The position numbers were made by a program, and so were the translations under genes. 64,000 bases of DNA from Grifola frondosa (lineage: Eukaryota > Basidiomycota > Agaricomycetes > Polyporales > Grifolaceae), in assembly GCA_001683735.1 (NCBI GenBank), contig LUGG01000001.1, positions 2,046,001-2,110,000 on the forward strand, given 5' to 3'. A model generated the notes under the pieces. It was not told where the DNA came from and made no database searches. It was given only the letters and a program-made list of their open reading frames with translations. Below, piece after piece: positions 1-12,499 of this stretch; positions within the stretch are counted from its first letter, which is position 1, and each line of letters begins with the position of its first letter.

Positions 1-1549
1 GCTCCGCGTCCATCTCCGTCTTCATCTCCACGAAGAGCGCGGGAGAGGGCCGCCCGTTCCCACAAACGACACACTCGGCGACGAGGTCCTCGCATGTCAT
101 GCGCACATTGTCCTCGATCGCCTTGGTGTCGCAGCGGAGCGAGTTCTCGCTCTTGATCCAGTCGTCGTCGCGCCCGCGGGAGATGTAGCATCCTGGCGCG
201 GCCTCCAGGAAGAGGTCGCCGGTGTGGTAATGCCCGTCTGCGTGCCGTAATGAGCGATCGGGGCAGTCACCGGACTCGGACAAAATCACGAGTTTCGAGA
301 AGGCGCGTGTTCGCGTCCTCGTAGCCGGCCTTTGAGTCTGATGCAGAAGAGATGGGGAAGAAAGCCATAAGATGTTCCCTCGATGGCTGAGAAATGGCGC
401 ATCGCGCCCACGCCCACCGATAGAGAGGAGCATCGCCCCGCACTCGGTGCTGCCAAACAGGTTCTTGAGCAAGATGCCGTTCTGATATGCCCACTCTTCT
501 CATCACGGGCGAGCGGCAGACCGGAGTAAAGGACTTCCTCGAAGCCCTGGAGAATTGCGAGGAGCTTCAATTCTGCCGCGCGTTACGAAGGTGCATTGCG
601 AGGAAAGTGGCGAACTGGTTAAGGCGATTGAGACGGCACCTCTGAACCATATCGACCAGTCGTCCGAGGAGAAAGCGATTTTGGTGGGCTGGATTGTGCA
701 GGAGCCATGTAGGAGAGAGCCGATCAGCATGAATGTCTGACCGATATGACACATGCTTCCCTGTTCGTGGAATGCATTAGCGAGCGTGTTTGATCAGAGA
801 ACAGAAGATACTCACATCCATACGGTTACATCTTGTCGGTGGTTATTGCGCGGCTTGCCGACGTGGAAGGCCTTATCCACAATCGCGTCAAGCCAGCGGT
901 AATCACACGGTACAAGCTTGGGGCTCCCAGACGTAAACCCGACGTGTGGAAAATCATGACCGTTTCATTGGGATCCACAGATTCGACATGGCGGGTAATG
1001 GAACATCGTCAACGTCCATAGTGCGAACGTCAAGGCGATCTGTGTCGGCACGGAGAGTTGACGACTATGGACCGGTAGGATGCATCGTAAACCAGAGCCT
1101 TTGCATCCGCCCGGTGTAGCAGTTCATAGATTACATCAGGATTTGGGAGGCGCAGGAGAGAGAGCTGGGGTATATAGCCGGCCCTTGCTACGCCGTATAT
1201 ATGGAGTACGTCCAAGTACGTCATGCCGCCGAGCCTATTAATACGGTCAATAGATGGTTAATCATGTTATCCTGTGTGCTTACCACATGCCAATGACAGA
1301 GCGTTGTTGTAGGTCGTGTTGGGCGAAAATACGGGCCCAATAGCGGGCGGACCGCTCCACATCAGAGAGGAACTGGTGATACGAGATATCCAACCATGCG
1401 TCGACCTCATCGGTGTCAACTGCGACTTTGGGGATTTTGAATACGGGCGCAGAAGGATAGAGCGCAGCGCTCTCCCGGAGAACAGTGAGATGTGTCCTGA
1501 AAGGCATGATGAGTATAGAGGAATGTGAACTATAGTCAAGATGATTCAC
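1..1549 (-). pseudogene. AMP-binding (NRPS-like) adenylating enzyme, N-terminal part, frameshifted and cut by the window edge
   Basis: Resembles fungal NRPS-like adenylate-forming enzymes, which activate a carboxylic acid with ATP before passing it to a carrier domain. The reading starts near 1549 (an alternative ATG lies near 1510 before PFRTHLTVL) and passes VFKIPKV, then after an intron MTYLDVLHIYGVARAGYIP. The phosphate-binding A3 motif is split: HTSG in one frame and SGSPKLVPCDYRWLDA in the next (near 925-940). Later landmarks are NLFGSTECGAMLLS (about 430-480), HADGHYHTGDLFLEA and the C-terminal GRDDDWIKSENSLRCDTKAIED (about 110-220). At least eight one-base frame changes are needed between about 290 and 1070, yet the residues between them look well conserved. 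Downstream carrier or reductase domains would lie outside the window. Either a young pseudogene or a stretch with many sequence errors; substrate unknown. Confidence 0.72.
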
Positions 1550-3932
1550 CTCGACCTTCTCAGGTCGCTTTTATACGGATATCCAGAGACAAAGATGTGG
1601 TCGAGTCAGGAAGCGATGCAGTGGCAGTAAACCGTTGTCAAGTTCAAACAGTGACTCTGTCACGACAGCATTCAATCATGGCACGCCAGCATCGACAGAA
1701 GAGATCCATTCCGGGACGGAAGCTAGTTTGCAAGTTCAAAGACAGGGCACACGATCTCGGATTCACTGCCCAGATGAGATCAAGGAGCGTAGAATCAGTC
1801 GCACAAGCCACATCAACATACACGTATTGGTACGTGTACAGCGCATGAATGATCCGAATGCGGTCAGAATACAAGGATGCTAATATGAAACTTGGAGGCA
1901 TGCGCACCGGTACAACTCAACAATGTTGAATATTGAAAATACCCGTTCGGTATTCGGAACTCATGTCAGCATCAGGCGGGACTGAGAGGATCAAGTCATA
2001 AAGGAAATGCAGAGACGCGATCGAGCAGAAAACTGATCGCGTTTACACCGCCAAGATGTCACGTGCTGTACACATCTGGCAAATTCTTAAGAAAACCCTG
2101 GGTTTGCAAGTTTCAACAGGCCGACGTGGGTTGGCTTTGCTCCATCAAACTGATCCATCAGCGCAGGGAAAATTCTCATGGAGCACTAATGCGAGTACAC
2201 CAACAGAAATATTCGGCATTTGCTGTGTCCTTTTTCCAGCTAACAACTTGCGCTGTCTCTCGGAGTCATATGCGCACCAGGCCGGCGCCGAGTCACCGAT
2301 GCCTTCTCATGGAATGCAGATAGATATCCGTGCAATTCTCGTCTTCTTAATTTCAGGATATTCGCCACTCGCGCGACTCCATGCGCCACTGCGCCACAAC
2401 TACTAAGTACTTTGTGCGGGACTGTGCACTCTCCGTGATATGGCGCTCTGAAATGCGTTAACGCTGTCGTCAATGCATGGCGGCATTCTTCCGGCTACCG
2501 AGTCAACAAAATGTACTCGTCAGGCCGCCTGTGCGGTGCGGGTCCGTCGTGTGGCTGTGCCCAAATCTCATTCTAACGCTGACGAGGGCACCAGCCAGCC
2601 ATCTTTTTGGGTGCTTCTATACAGCACTCTCCCAAGCTTCAAGTTTGAATAGTTGCCGAACACCGTAAATTTGCGAGTTGCGTTCCCCGGCGCACTGGTT
2701 GTCAGGATGGGGATATGTCCTGAACCGTTCTTGCTACCATCATATGCGTTCCGCGGGCTATCATCCCCAGCCGACGACTTGTTCGATGTAGACATAAAGA
2801 ATGCTGCGTTTGCATCCGCCACATCTCATGCATATGTCCTCGGCCGCCTGTGTTGGATCATCGTGCGTCGCCTTCAATCTGCCCTGCATCCTCCACCATA
2901 AATTGTGATGCCTGCCTTTCTGCCATTGATAAATGTGATGTGCGCTTCGGAGCACTTTATCTCGGGAATGCGCTGCCGCCGCCTGTGTTTCGAATGTCAA
3001 GGGATGCAAGAAATCCAAAATCGCTGATTAGAGGGGTGCCTCCGCTGTTCCGCGTCCACTCTTCGTTCTCCACCGCCGGCGGACCGCCCGGTCCATCACG
3101 TCTCTGGCATGTGCGAAGAATGCTTGATCCCGAGCACTGTTCTGCCAGAAGAAAGATGCATGCCTGTCACTGAGCTGATCTGACCGTCGCAGCTTCCCCT
3201 TCTTCGCGCGATCCCGCACACGGGCGTCCGTACCCGAGCTCACTTTGGAGGCCAGGCCCCATCAGCCAGTGGGCACGATCCGCAATTAGCTGCGTCAATG
3301 CGGGCTGCGCTGTCCGCACGGCCAGCTGAATCGTCTCGACATATGGCTCCACCAGGTCCGTCGACGCTGTCGATCCGTCACATCTGCGCCCAAAACATAC
3401 CAGTATCATTCCTTCTCGTAAGATCATTGAGGGCCATCACCCGTTTCTCCCTCGCACACGTCCCAAGGCCAAACGGATGGCGAGAAAACCTTCCGTTCTT
3501 CTCCCAGGCCCTCGTAAATCTTCCACAACTGCTGTTGTTGTTCCGCTCAGCGTCGCGGCTTCCCATTCTTCATCATGATCACACCATAGGCGTTCCTGTT
3601 CCACTCGCTGATGCGTTCCTGTAGCAGCACGTCTTGAAGTTGCAGGACCAGTCATTCTCGCGAAGGTACGAACACTTGAGGGGGCGAAGCCGACTAGATA
3701 CACGGTACGAACAAATTACAAGATGTACAGCGTCAATATGCATATAACTGATAAACAAGATAAATTAGCATGTCAGCCTCCACAGAAGCACCGACAAACC
3801 TCCCATGGGTATCCCACGCCTGTGCCTCGAATGCACCGCGCACCGCACCGCACCACACACATCCTTTTAACCAAGCAAAGAAACAAAGTCGCACATGTCC
3901 CTGTCCATGTGTGTCCGTCTACCAATATGCCC
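1550..3932. other. Region without a recognisable gene
   Basis: No confident gene. On the minus strand short readings between about 3030 and 3700 look vaguely coding (for example LWKIYEGLGEERKVFSPS near 3480-3540 and LAVRTAQPALTQLIADRAHW near 3270-3340), but they are in different frames, broken by stops, and I cannot assign a family. They may be the remains of a decayed gene. Confidence 0.4.
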
Positions 3933-5421
3933 CTACATCTCCTTGCTCGAAACAACGCGCGTAGCCTTCTGCTGCGCGATTGTCTTCTCGCTCGTGATCT
4001 CGTCCGCGGGCGAGACGTCAGGGCGGGCGGGACGCCGCAGTGGGTCCCGCATCCCACCTCCGAGGCGGATGTCCCGGCAGAACTCCTGCAGACGCCTGAC
4101 GGCGTCTGCCTGCTCGGGGCTGAGACTCTCCGCCGAGCGGCCCTTCGCGCCTTTCTGCACGGGGTCCTCGTACAAGTCGCTGACAGTGTCGACGACGATC
4201 TCGGTGAGGTGCTGGTAGAACTCCTTCTCGCCGCGTTCGGCGCGGAGACTGAGGAAGTCCTCGAGTGCAGAACACATGTCGACGACGTCGTCCTCATGGC
4301 ACTGCACCGAGAGCTGCTCGACGGGCGAGCCGGAGAGAGTGGTGAGCGTGTCGACGACGTTCTCGACGGGAAGAGGGGCGTGAGGTGGAGCTTGCGCAGG
4401 CGCTTGAGCGGCGTTTCCTTGTTCTTCGCATACTCGAAAGTCTGGGGAGTGAGAGCGGTGTTGAGTGCGCATTCGTCGACAGTGTGTCCGACGTTGCCCA
4501 TGATGCGCTCCGTACAAATGCGATTGAAGTCAAGCGACTCGTGGTAGCAGCTGCCGAGGTCGAGCACCTCGAGCGAACAGTGCACGGGCGTGCATGACCA
4601 CTGCGAGTCGCCGAGGTGGGTGTCGCGGATGCGGAGGTTTTTGAGAGTGGGGAGACGGAGGAGGGAGGGGAGGCGGAGTTCGGCGCCCAGGAGGAAGTGG
4701 TCGGGGATATCCTCGTCTCCCGAGACCAGCGGGATGAAGGGTAAGCGCCGATAAGCTCGGGTGCGTGCACTGCCGAGCGGGTGATGCGATCGAGCGACAG
4801 CTGGGATAGATGGGGGATGGAGGCTGCAATGGATACGACCAAACGCTCGCTTCTAATAAGAGACAGATGGACTCAGTACAGGCGTCAGGCGGGACGTGAT
4901 AAATGAAATGGCTCACAGAGGCGCTGCACGCTCGTCGCCACAATGATTGATGGCGAGATTGGTGAGGGACCGGAGCCGCTGGAAGCACGGAATGACGGTC
5001 TTTGATACCGAGGCAGCGAGGTTCAATGTCAACTGTTCGAGTTGGGTGCACTGAGACAGCAGCTCGACAAGGGCATCCGACACCGAAGTGGCCGAGGCAT
5101 TGGAGATATCACGCGTTGTACAGATGGACAGTTGACGGATGTAGATATGATAGGATTCGGGGATGGTAGCAAGATAGGATTGCAGCGCTTCGTAGCTGGA
5201 TATATTCACGGCCTGGATGATGGAAGTCAGATGATGTGAGATGAGGAAAAGAGAGGCGCAGCACTGACTCTGAAGAGGGTGGGAACAGAGAGGGTATAGG
5301 CCTCGCGATTTACCGTAGCAAAGGATTTCACATCGGCCAGATTGAGGAGATCGACGATGGATAACTTCATCTCGACGGGGAGGGTGTTCCAAGGCCGTGC
5401 AGAGTTGAGGCGTGAGTTCAT
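3933..5421 (-). CDS. F-box / LRR-like protein
   Basis: Probable substrate-recognition subunit of an SCF ubiquitin ligase. The ATG at 5421 opens an F-box-like N-terminus (PWNTLPVEMKLSIVDLLNLADV) followed by an intron near 5210-5270. The rest is leucine-rich, with LRR-like runs such as TQLEQLTLNLAA, LRSLTNLAI, IPHLSQLSLDR and SLEVLDLGSC, and ends in a charged tail with stop TAG at 3933-3935. Two single missing bases break the frame. One is near 4737-4741, between ELIGAYP and FIPLVSGDED. The other is near 4368-4370, in a G run (C run on the coding strand), between KLHLTPLFP and VENVVDTLTTL. The sequence on both sides is clearly one protein, so I treat these as probable sequence errors. Target unknown. 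Confidence 0.7.
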
Positions 5422-7983
5422 GGTGCTGGAGAAGGATATGTGGATTGGTACAGGTTGAGGAGCGAAGGGCTTGAGGAGGAAGTGAAGACTGGTGATGGAG
5501 AAGGGAAGAGAGGGGGTGTTTTAAAGAGAAAGTGCCGCCGAGGAAGTCGGGTGGAATGGGCAGAGAGAGGCAACGCTGGTGCTGAACACTGCTCGACTGC
5601 TCTGTCCGGGATCACGGACCAAACTCTTCCTCTGCGTCTCCCTCCGTCCTCAGCGGCTAGGACCCCAGTCACTCCTTCCCCTCCGAACATCGTGCCACCG
5701 TCGTGCCAAAAACTTCACTGCAATGTCTGCAGCGTCCACCAGAGACATACAAGTCTCCGTCTTTGCAAAGAATTATGAACCATCGCTCGCCACTGCACGG
5801 ACGAGCGATGGCGTTGGGGATTGGGGACCCCGGATTGTGGCAGGAGGCGGCGAGATGCACGAGTGCTTACAACCAGGTCCGATGACGGGACAGCCGCATT
5901 GACAGCTCCCACCAAAAATCATCCTCTGGTCTACTCGGCCATCACAATATACACCTCCCACCGCCTCCGCTACTGTCGCCCACAGTAACCCAGGAGTCTC
6001 GCGTGTGTGCAGCGTGTGCAGCTTGTACACTATCTACACCCAAACGTACCTCCGGCGCCCACACGCACCTACATAATTTATTGCGCAGCTCCTCCGAACG
6101 TCCCCCGGACCCACAGTGGGTATGTCATCTTACCCCGAGCTCCCCATAAGTATTCTCTCAAGCATCCGCGCCACCTTTCTTCGCCTCACATTGTCCTCCG
6201 CCGGCCATTGCCAAATCATGATAAACAGATATGTCATACCGGTCACCCTAAACGTCCTCGGAACCTTCTTACTTGGGATATGTTTCCCCCTGCGCCACGG
6301 GTGATCATGCTAACGCAGGCTTCGCTTGTCATTGGCAGATGATTATCATGTGCGGGCCTGCACCAAATCGTCCTCATTTGATGCACAATAAGCCTCCACC
6401 TCCGTCGAGGATGGAGCGCCTCTGCACCATCTTTCGTCATTTGTCGCTCTCCCAGACTAAACCACTCGAAAGCATGCAATCGTCTGATCGAACTCCTCCC
6501 ATCGCGTTGCCCGATTGATGCAGCACGTCTACTCCTGTGCTCGCGGGAACATGTGCGCCCACCATCGTATGCTCCATGCCACCGTCCTCGTGCTCCTGCG
6601 CGGCTCTGCAGACACAGAAGAGCGCTGCAGCGTGCTCGACGACGTCCAGAAGCACGCTCTCGACAGATCGCCTGCGCGACCCAAGGCCCTCTCGGTGATA
6701 TCATAGCCCGTAGAAGCCAAAAGGCACTGCGAAGACGCTTGCAGCGCCTGTGATTTTCTGCTGCGCGTCGTCGACCAGTTCAGTTCCCACAACTTCCTCC
6801 ATCGCCGATTTCCATCCCGATCGCTCTCAGCACATCCTGGACTTCGACCCACAACCAGGCGCCTTACATGTCATGGCGCATTATGCACATACGCGGCCGC
6901 TGCCTAACGCTCTCTTACAAGCTTCACACCATTTCTACCGCCTGTGTTCTGTGTTTCATAAGGTTCTAGTACGACGCGGCCTGCGCCGGGTTATGTACAC
7001 CACGCAAGACGTCGGACGTCGGGTCTAATTGTGGGCGTCTCTCCCAAACGAACACCTGCGTAACCCCGATCGGATGGCGCCCACATATGGGCGTTTCAAC
7101 GCATCACGCCCATCAGATGCGGCCTCGCGAGCATCCGCCGCACGAGGCTCACATACGCCCCGTCGGCGGTGGCCAACAACGCCACCTTATAACCGCACTG
7201 ATGCGAGTCTCAGGAGCCAATCCACAACCACCGTACTCGGGCATATTCAGGACGCGGGTGCGCTAGCAACCCGTAGTAAGTGTCATGCTGATGCAGGGCT
7301 GACGGGGGGCAGCACCCCGCCTCGTCTCCGCGCAGGCTGCGCGTTTGGGGTGGACCTTTGCGTGTGTGTGTCGATAGCGAAACGGCTTGGCGGGTGTATC
7401 ACAGATGTGTCGACGCAGTCTTCCCCGTATGTCGTAGGTACATGGTTCCGTCGACCGTCCTGTGGCAACAGGAGACGCGTGGTTATCCTGCAGCATCCCT
7501 GCAGGTCAGGTTCTCAACCGACTGCGACTGTCGTCTAGTAGCTGATATCTGTCTGTCAATAAAAATTTCGCCGCTTCCCATCGCATGACATGTGTGTGGC
7601 GCGCTTGCTCGAAGTCTGCAATTGATGCGACTCGGAACTGCCAATCTGGCTCGCCCGTAGGTGCCAGCGCCGACGTGTTGCAAACTCGACCAGATCGCCT
7701 CTCCGATTTGAAATCAGACAATCATGATATCTATCTAGTACAGATGGACGCCGTCGCCTGGCGGTAGGTACAAATACAAGTGCGAGAAAAATCAGTAGTC
7801 GTGCGTGCGGAAGAACAGTCGTAGGTACGTAGAAATGCAGTTAAACGAGTGTGTGGGGTTGTGTATGTATCGAGAAGCAGCCAGTGTTCTTGCGAGTCCG
7901 CGTGGAACGTGAGTACAAGGAAGTGGACGAGAACACCAAGACACAAGTGTGCATGGAGTGCGCGTGTCGTATAGACGATACGA
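5422..7983. other. 2.5 kb gene-poor region
   Basis: The right end lies beyond the 3' end of the four-TM gene and the left end is the upstream region of the F-box gene. Open frames here are short, have no recognisable motif, and the readings overlap on both strands. No RNA gene, terminal repeat or transposase motif was recognised. Confidence 0.4.
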
Positions 7984-9303
7984 TTAGGCGGATAATACGG
8001 AGGTAGGGTGGTATTTGACCTTCTCGAATATCCTGAAGAGCGCGATGATCAGATTAAAACAGTACATCATTAGGCCGACGCCGACGAGGCAGATGAGGGC
8101 GAGCTGGTCGTCGCATATTGTGTCACCGACCCCGCCCTCCAACGCATTGACGCCGTGTGGTAGGGACGGTCGCGGTATCTCGCTGTACCACGATATGCTG
8201 GAGGCGGAGGCACATGGAATCGGGGAGGTGAAGAAGTTGTCGAACGCGAGTGCGAGAGCGGCAGACCACGCGCAGATGAACACAACTTCCGAGAGAGTGT
8301 AGGCGAGCTTCCAAGAGGTATGCCACAGGCCTAAGGGGCGGCCAAAGTATTCGAGCTGCAGGTTTTGAGTCCGAAACGTCTTGCCTGTTGATAATAAATG
8401 CACGTACATAAATGGCAATCATCACATGGACCAATGTCAAACTGCCAAAAATAATGACCAGCGTTCTGAAATATATAAGGTGAATAGAACTTTCAGAAAA
8501 GAAGTTGTCACACGTACGGTGACGACCCGACTGCGCCTCTGACATGATGGCGCTCCTCCAGGATGCGGATGCGTATAGCCATGGCAAGCGCAGCAGTTGT
8601 AAGGACAATATTGACGAACCGGAAGAGCTAATAGCAAATGTAAGCAACCTATCAGACAGCAGAGAAAAGGACATACCAGAGGAACATATGTGTTGTACAA
8701 CATGTATGCTCTAAATCGTTTTTTCCGTCGAGCCCAAGGACTCTGCTTTTCGTCATCGTCGGTACGCGCTTGGGCATTGCCGTTCTCGTTGTTACGGTCG
8801 CGAACGTTCAGACCACGAGGCTCTCCTGGTGGCCGCGATGTCCACGGGGTCTCCCACCCCGGTGTGATATTCTGCGATAGCGTGATCGGCGCAGTTGGAG
8901 GAGGTAAATCGAGATGAAGATGACGTCGGGTCGACACCCTAGCTTCGCCGTCTTCCACCTGGTCTTCGCGGATCGGCGACGCACCCTCCTGCGCACGTCG
9001 GAGGTGGGATGCGCTGAGCCAGGGTATCGACATGGATCGCTCTCGCGATCTCCTCCTAGCCGGCCGTGCTGCATTTGTAGCGAGGGGGCTGGAGATAGAG
9101 TCGGATGGGCGGTGTCTGGTGAAGGCCCACCAGCGAGATGGGCCGGGTTCCTCTGGCACTGAAGAAGACTCGTAGGATGTAGTCTCGGAGTGGCGGGGTT
9201 CCGCGAGATTTCGAACGCCAGTGTCGGTTGGTTCGCGATCTTTGGGTGAGGGCGGCTCGTCGCGGGCCCATGCTATCATGCAACGAATAAGTTCATTTTT
9301 CAT
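7984..9303 (-). CDS. Four-TM membrane protein with long cytosolic N-terminus (MARVEL-like topology)
   Basis: Unassigned fungal membrane protein. The ATG at 9303 opens about 200 residues of polar, Ser/Arg/Pro-rich sequence ending in a basic patch (PWARRKKRFRAYMLYNTYVPL). Four hydrophobic segments follow on separate exons: LFRFVNIVLTTAALAMAI, TLVIIFGSLTLVHVMIAI, SEVVFICAWSAALALAF and LICLVGVGLMMYCFNLIIAL. The protein ends KVKYHPTSVLSA with TAA at 7984-7986. Introns follow YVPL (gtatgt), GSSP (gtacgt) and MIAIY (gtacgt), and the frame is continuous after splicing. Four helices with short loops resemble MARVEL-type proteins of the cell cortex, but I see no diagnostic motif, so this is topology only. 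It is divergent from the NIP30-like gene (388 bp between starts). Confidence 0.7.
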
Positions 9304-9691
9304 GCAAGAGCCGAAGGATGGCGGTACGAACGCGGAGAGGTGACTACAGTCCTAATGGTGGGAGGAGCGCGGGAGCTGTGGTAGCTGTGGGACTTTGAAA
9401 AGGTAGATACAGAAGCTGAATGAGGCGGGATGGGCCCATCCGAGGACATTTGTGTGAATGGACGCGGGGTAAATGAGAGGAGGGGTATAATAAAGGACTG
9501 CGGACAGCCGCGCAGAGGGCACTGTCAGAGTATACTTAAGTAATGTGGTGGTCGCAGTGAAGCAGTTCGAGCGACCGCACGCAGTCGGCGCGAATTTGAT
9601 CAGTCCAAGATCCAATTGTAGATCGCTCGCTCGTTGTTCTTGTCCGAGGCTCCGAGCACCTTCATCTCTCCTCGCCTCCATCACGTTCATC
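9304..9691. promoter_or_regulatory. Divergent intergenic region between four-TM gene and NIP30-like gene
   Basis: 388 bp between two outward-facing start codons. A TATA-like stretch (tataataaag) sits at 9486-9495, roughly mid-way, and could serve either gene. A shared promoter is inferred from position only. Confidence 0.4.
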
Positions 9692-10618
9692 ATGGACGAC
9701 TCCATACCCTCCATTTCGTCTGGCGCAGTCGGCTCGCGCTTCGTTAGTCAGACAGATATCGAAACAGCCAAGCTCAAACGGGATGAGCAGTGGAAAGCCG
9801 CGTATGCAAGGTGTGTGACCCTCGCCAAGACCACATGCTATTTCATTTCAATCATTTCCTCGTAGACTTGGGCAGGAGCCTCCGCCACAGCCCGTGGAAG
9901 ATGCGTTCGACGGACGTAGTCTTGCAGAGGTATGTTGTTGATGATATGCAGCGCCTTCATGCTCAACCTTTTGTACTCGACAGAAATTGGCCGCAAATAG
10001 AGTAAGCAATAGTGCAACGGCCAGGCCGCACGAGACTTACGCACTTTAGGCAGCCAAACAAGAAGAATGGGAAGAGCGTAATAAACTAGGTGTGCAGCAG
10101 ACGCATGCCCTCGGACCGTTTACACACTCAACTCAGATATTGTATAGGAAACCAGTTTCGTGCTCTGGAGGAGGATGAGGTTCTCTTCCTAGACTCAATA
10201 ATGGAGCGACAACGAGAAGAGGAGCAACGACGCAAGGAAATGGATGGCGAAGAACTGAAGCACTTCAGAGAGTATGTTGCTTGTTTTCTTTCTGATACAC
10301 CGGGTTGACCCCTAGTACAGAGCAGTCGCTGCGCGTGAAAACGCTGCGAACAAACCACCCGCAGCCGTTGTACCCGAGGTGAAGGCAGCGGCTCCGGCAA
10401 AGAGTAAGACGCCAGCTGCCCCTGCTATAAGAAAGGATAGCAAGAAATCATTGAAGGGTGTTTTGGTCAAGAAGAAGCCAAAAGCTGTGGTGGTCGCTCC
10501 TCCAGCGACGAGCATCAACGAAGCTGTGTCGGAAGGCAAATCTAAGAAGGGTGGCGAAGCAGACGATGAGCCGGAGCATCCAGCGAAGAGACGGAAAATC
10601 ACAGATGCTGATTCCTGA
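9692..10618 (+). CDS. FAM192A/NIP30 (Fyv6-type N-domain) nuclear protein
   Basis: Relative of human FAM192A/NIP30 (a partner of the PA28gamma proteasome activator) and yeast Fyv6 (a splicing factor). The ATG at 9692 begins MDDSIPSISSGAVGSRFVSQ. The conserved N-domain runs on through TDIETAKLKRDEQWKAAYAR, LGQEPPPQPVEDAFDGRSLAE, KLAANR, AAKQEEWEERNKLG and NQFRALEEDEVLFLDSIMER. These pieces lie on successive exons with GT-AG introns that splice cleanly. The C-terminal half is Ala/Lys/Pro-rich and low complexity, with nuclear-localisation-like KKKPK and AKRRK, ending ITDADS at 10618. The frame is intact. The fungal function is inferred from family membership only. Confidence 0.88.
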
Positions 10619-10821
10619 CATGCCTATCACCATCAGTTGGTTGTAAAATATGTGCAGATACTTATGTGTAGATGCTGTATTTTTATCTTCTATGGATATC
10701 GTAAGCCGTCACAGCGCATTGACCGCGGTTTCTCGCGTGAACCAGAAGATCTAAAATATACGATTCCAAGATCCTATTGGCATTATCCTCCCCAATACAG
10801 ATACAACACAGCATGATGTGC

Positions 10822-12499
10822 TCAGCCTCTTCTCGTAACAGGACTCGGAGTAGGAGTCCATCGTACTTTCTGAAGATCCTTCTCCCTAGCTTTACCTGCG
10901 GATGTACCCTCCCAACCCGCCAGTTTCTCCATGGCATCTGCCCGCCTGGATGCCGCCGCACCCATAGTTGTCCTATTAAGCAATCTCTTCGCCGCAGGCG
11001 TAAGTGCGCCCGCAGCTTCGGCTTTGCGGGGCGTCCAGGATGGCGGGGGCATCGAGCCCTTCCGCAAGGCTGAACCACTCGCAGGAGTGCGAGATATTCC
11101 AGGTATTCCCAACAGTCCAGCTTTCGCGCGCAAGCTCTTTGAAGCATTATTTGAGAGCTTATGAGATATGCGCTCGCGGGAGGAGGGCTCCATGATACGG
11201 AAGGGCGTGCTTGGAGGTGGCATCTCGATGGACTCAGCAGGGTCATCTGACTGAGAGAGTATGCGAGGCGTAGCGTTCAATGTACCCCAGGTCATGAGTT
11301 GCTTCATTGCAGCTGGGCCCAACTGTGATGGAGTTAGTGTCGGTATTGCAGGCACAAGAGAGAACTTGTCGATCCCCGACGAGCTAGGGTGATCTGAAAG
11401 CATGATTGAATATGTGCTTAGAAGTATTTGATATACTAGAATGCTCACATGGCGTGCCAGCAATAGCTGCGTCGATGCGACTGCGTGTAGGACTCGGTGG
11501 GGCCGAAGGGGAGCCCGCACGGGTCTCATCTTGTTCGGGGAGCCGAGTATTGCCATACTTGATAACTCTAGGTGCACTCTTCGCATTTTCCAGAGCTTTG
11601 GACGCAGACGGGTGATAAGGTGATTGATCCGCGTCGGGAGGAAACATGAGAGCATTTCGCGTCTGGATCGACAGTCAATAAAACCCTGGATCCTCATAAC
11701 AACACAAACATACCTTGAATTTCCAGCCATCCACGCCCGCTGGACGGGTATCCTTCTTGGGGGCCATCACATCAACCTCTTCTTTCTCTTTAACCACCAC
11801 AGCTTGTGTTTGCTCGGGCTGTTTGTGCGTTCCATCAAGAATGTCCTCTACCTCGTCCTCCTCTTCCTCATAGACGAACGGCACATCCGCGATGAGCCCA
11901 GCGAGAGCAGGAGCTTCAATCCTAAACTTCTCCCTCACACCCGTAGCAGGAGGCGCCTCAATCAACAACCTCTCCCGTCCCTCCAGCATCCTATCCCGCT
12001 GCGCCTCCACCCGCTTCTGCGCCTCCCATGCCCATCCCCACTTCTCCCGCCGCTTCCTATTCTCTTCCTCCAATATCTGTGTAAAGCTCGAGTTGTCCTC
12101 CGAGGTGTACTTCGCTTGGAAGTTGTCAAGACTCATGTTCGTGTCGTATCGTGCTCGCTTCGCGGGGGCCTCTCCGCGGGGTGTGCGCAGGGGAGTATCG
12201 GACGGCCCGGCGGCGTAGGGTGTCTGTGAGGGTGTCTGCCATGGTCGACTATGGCGGGAAACAGGAGTAGCAAGACCTTCCAGACGGCGCACGGAGGCCT
12301 GTATAGCCTGCGGATCCTTCGAGTGTAGTGCGTCTAGGTAATCGTTTGTCGCATCAAGATGAACAAGAGATGGGAAGAAGTCGCGAGCGACGATATGAGA
12401 AAGGGCTTCGGTGTACTCGTCTTCATCGAGGACGACCTGTCGGTTGAGTGAACGCGGGGCTTGCGAACTAGTCGACGCCGTAGGAGGAGGAGTAGACAT
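10822..12499 (-). CDS. ESS2/DGCR14 splicing-associated nuclear protein
   Basis: Member of the ESS2 (DGCR14/Bis1) family, nuclear proteins found with the catalytic spliceosome. The ATG at 12499 is followed by NRQVVLDEDEYTEALSHIVA and RDFFPSLVHLDATNDYLDAL, the hallmark N-terminal block. Next come TNMSLDNFQAKYTSEDNSSF, EEENRKRREKWGWAWE, and after an intron WKFK-TRNALMFPPDADQSPY, all typical of the family. A further intron follows IAGTP. The C-terminal part has HKLSNNASKSLRAKAG, TPAAKRLLNRT and a Pro/Thr-rich end with stop at 10822. The frame is intact across three exons. It lies on the same strand as the NudE gene upstream, about 590 bp away. Confidence 0.92.

Noticed and set aside
3723..4547. 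274-residue open frame on the plus strand
   Set aside because: It is antisense to the F-box gene, whose codons and leucine pattern on the minus strand are clearly real.
11624..12229. 201-residue plus-strand open frame
   Set aside because: Antisense shadow of the ESS2 gene, which matches its family over its full length.
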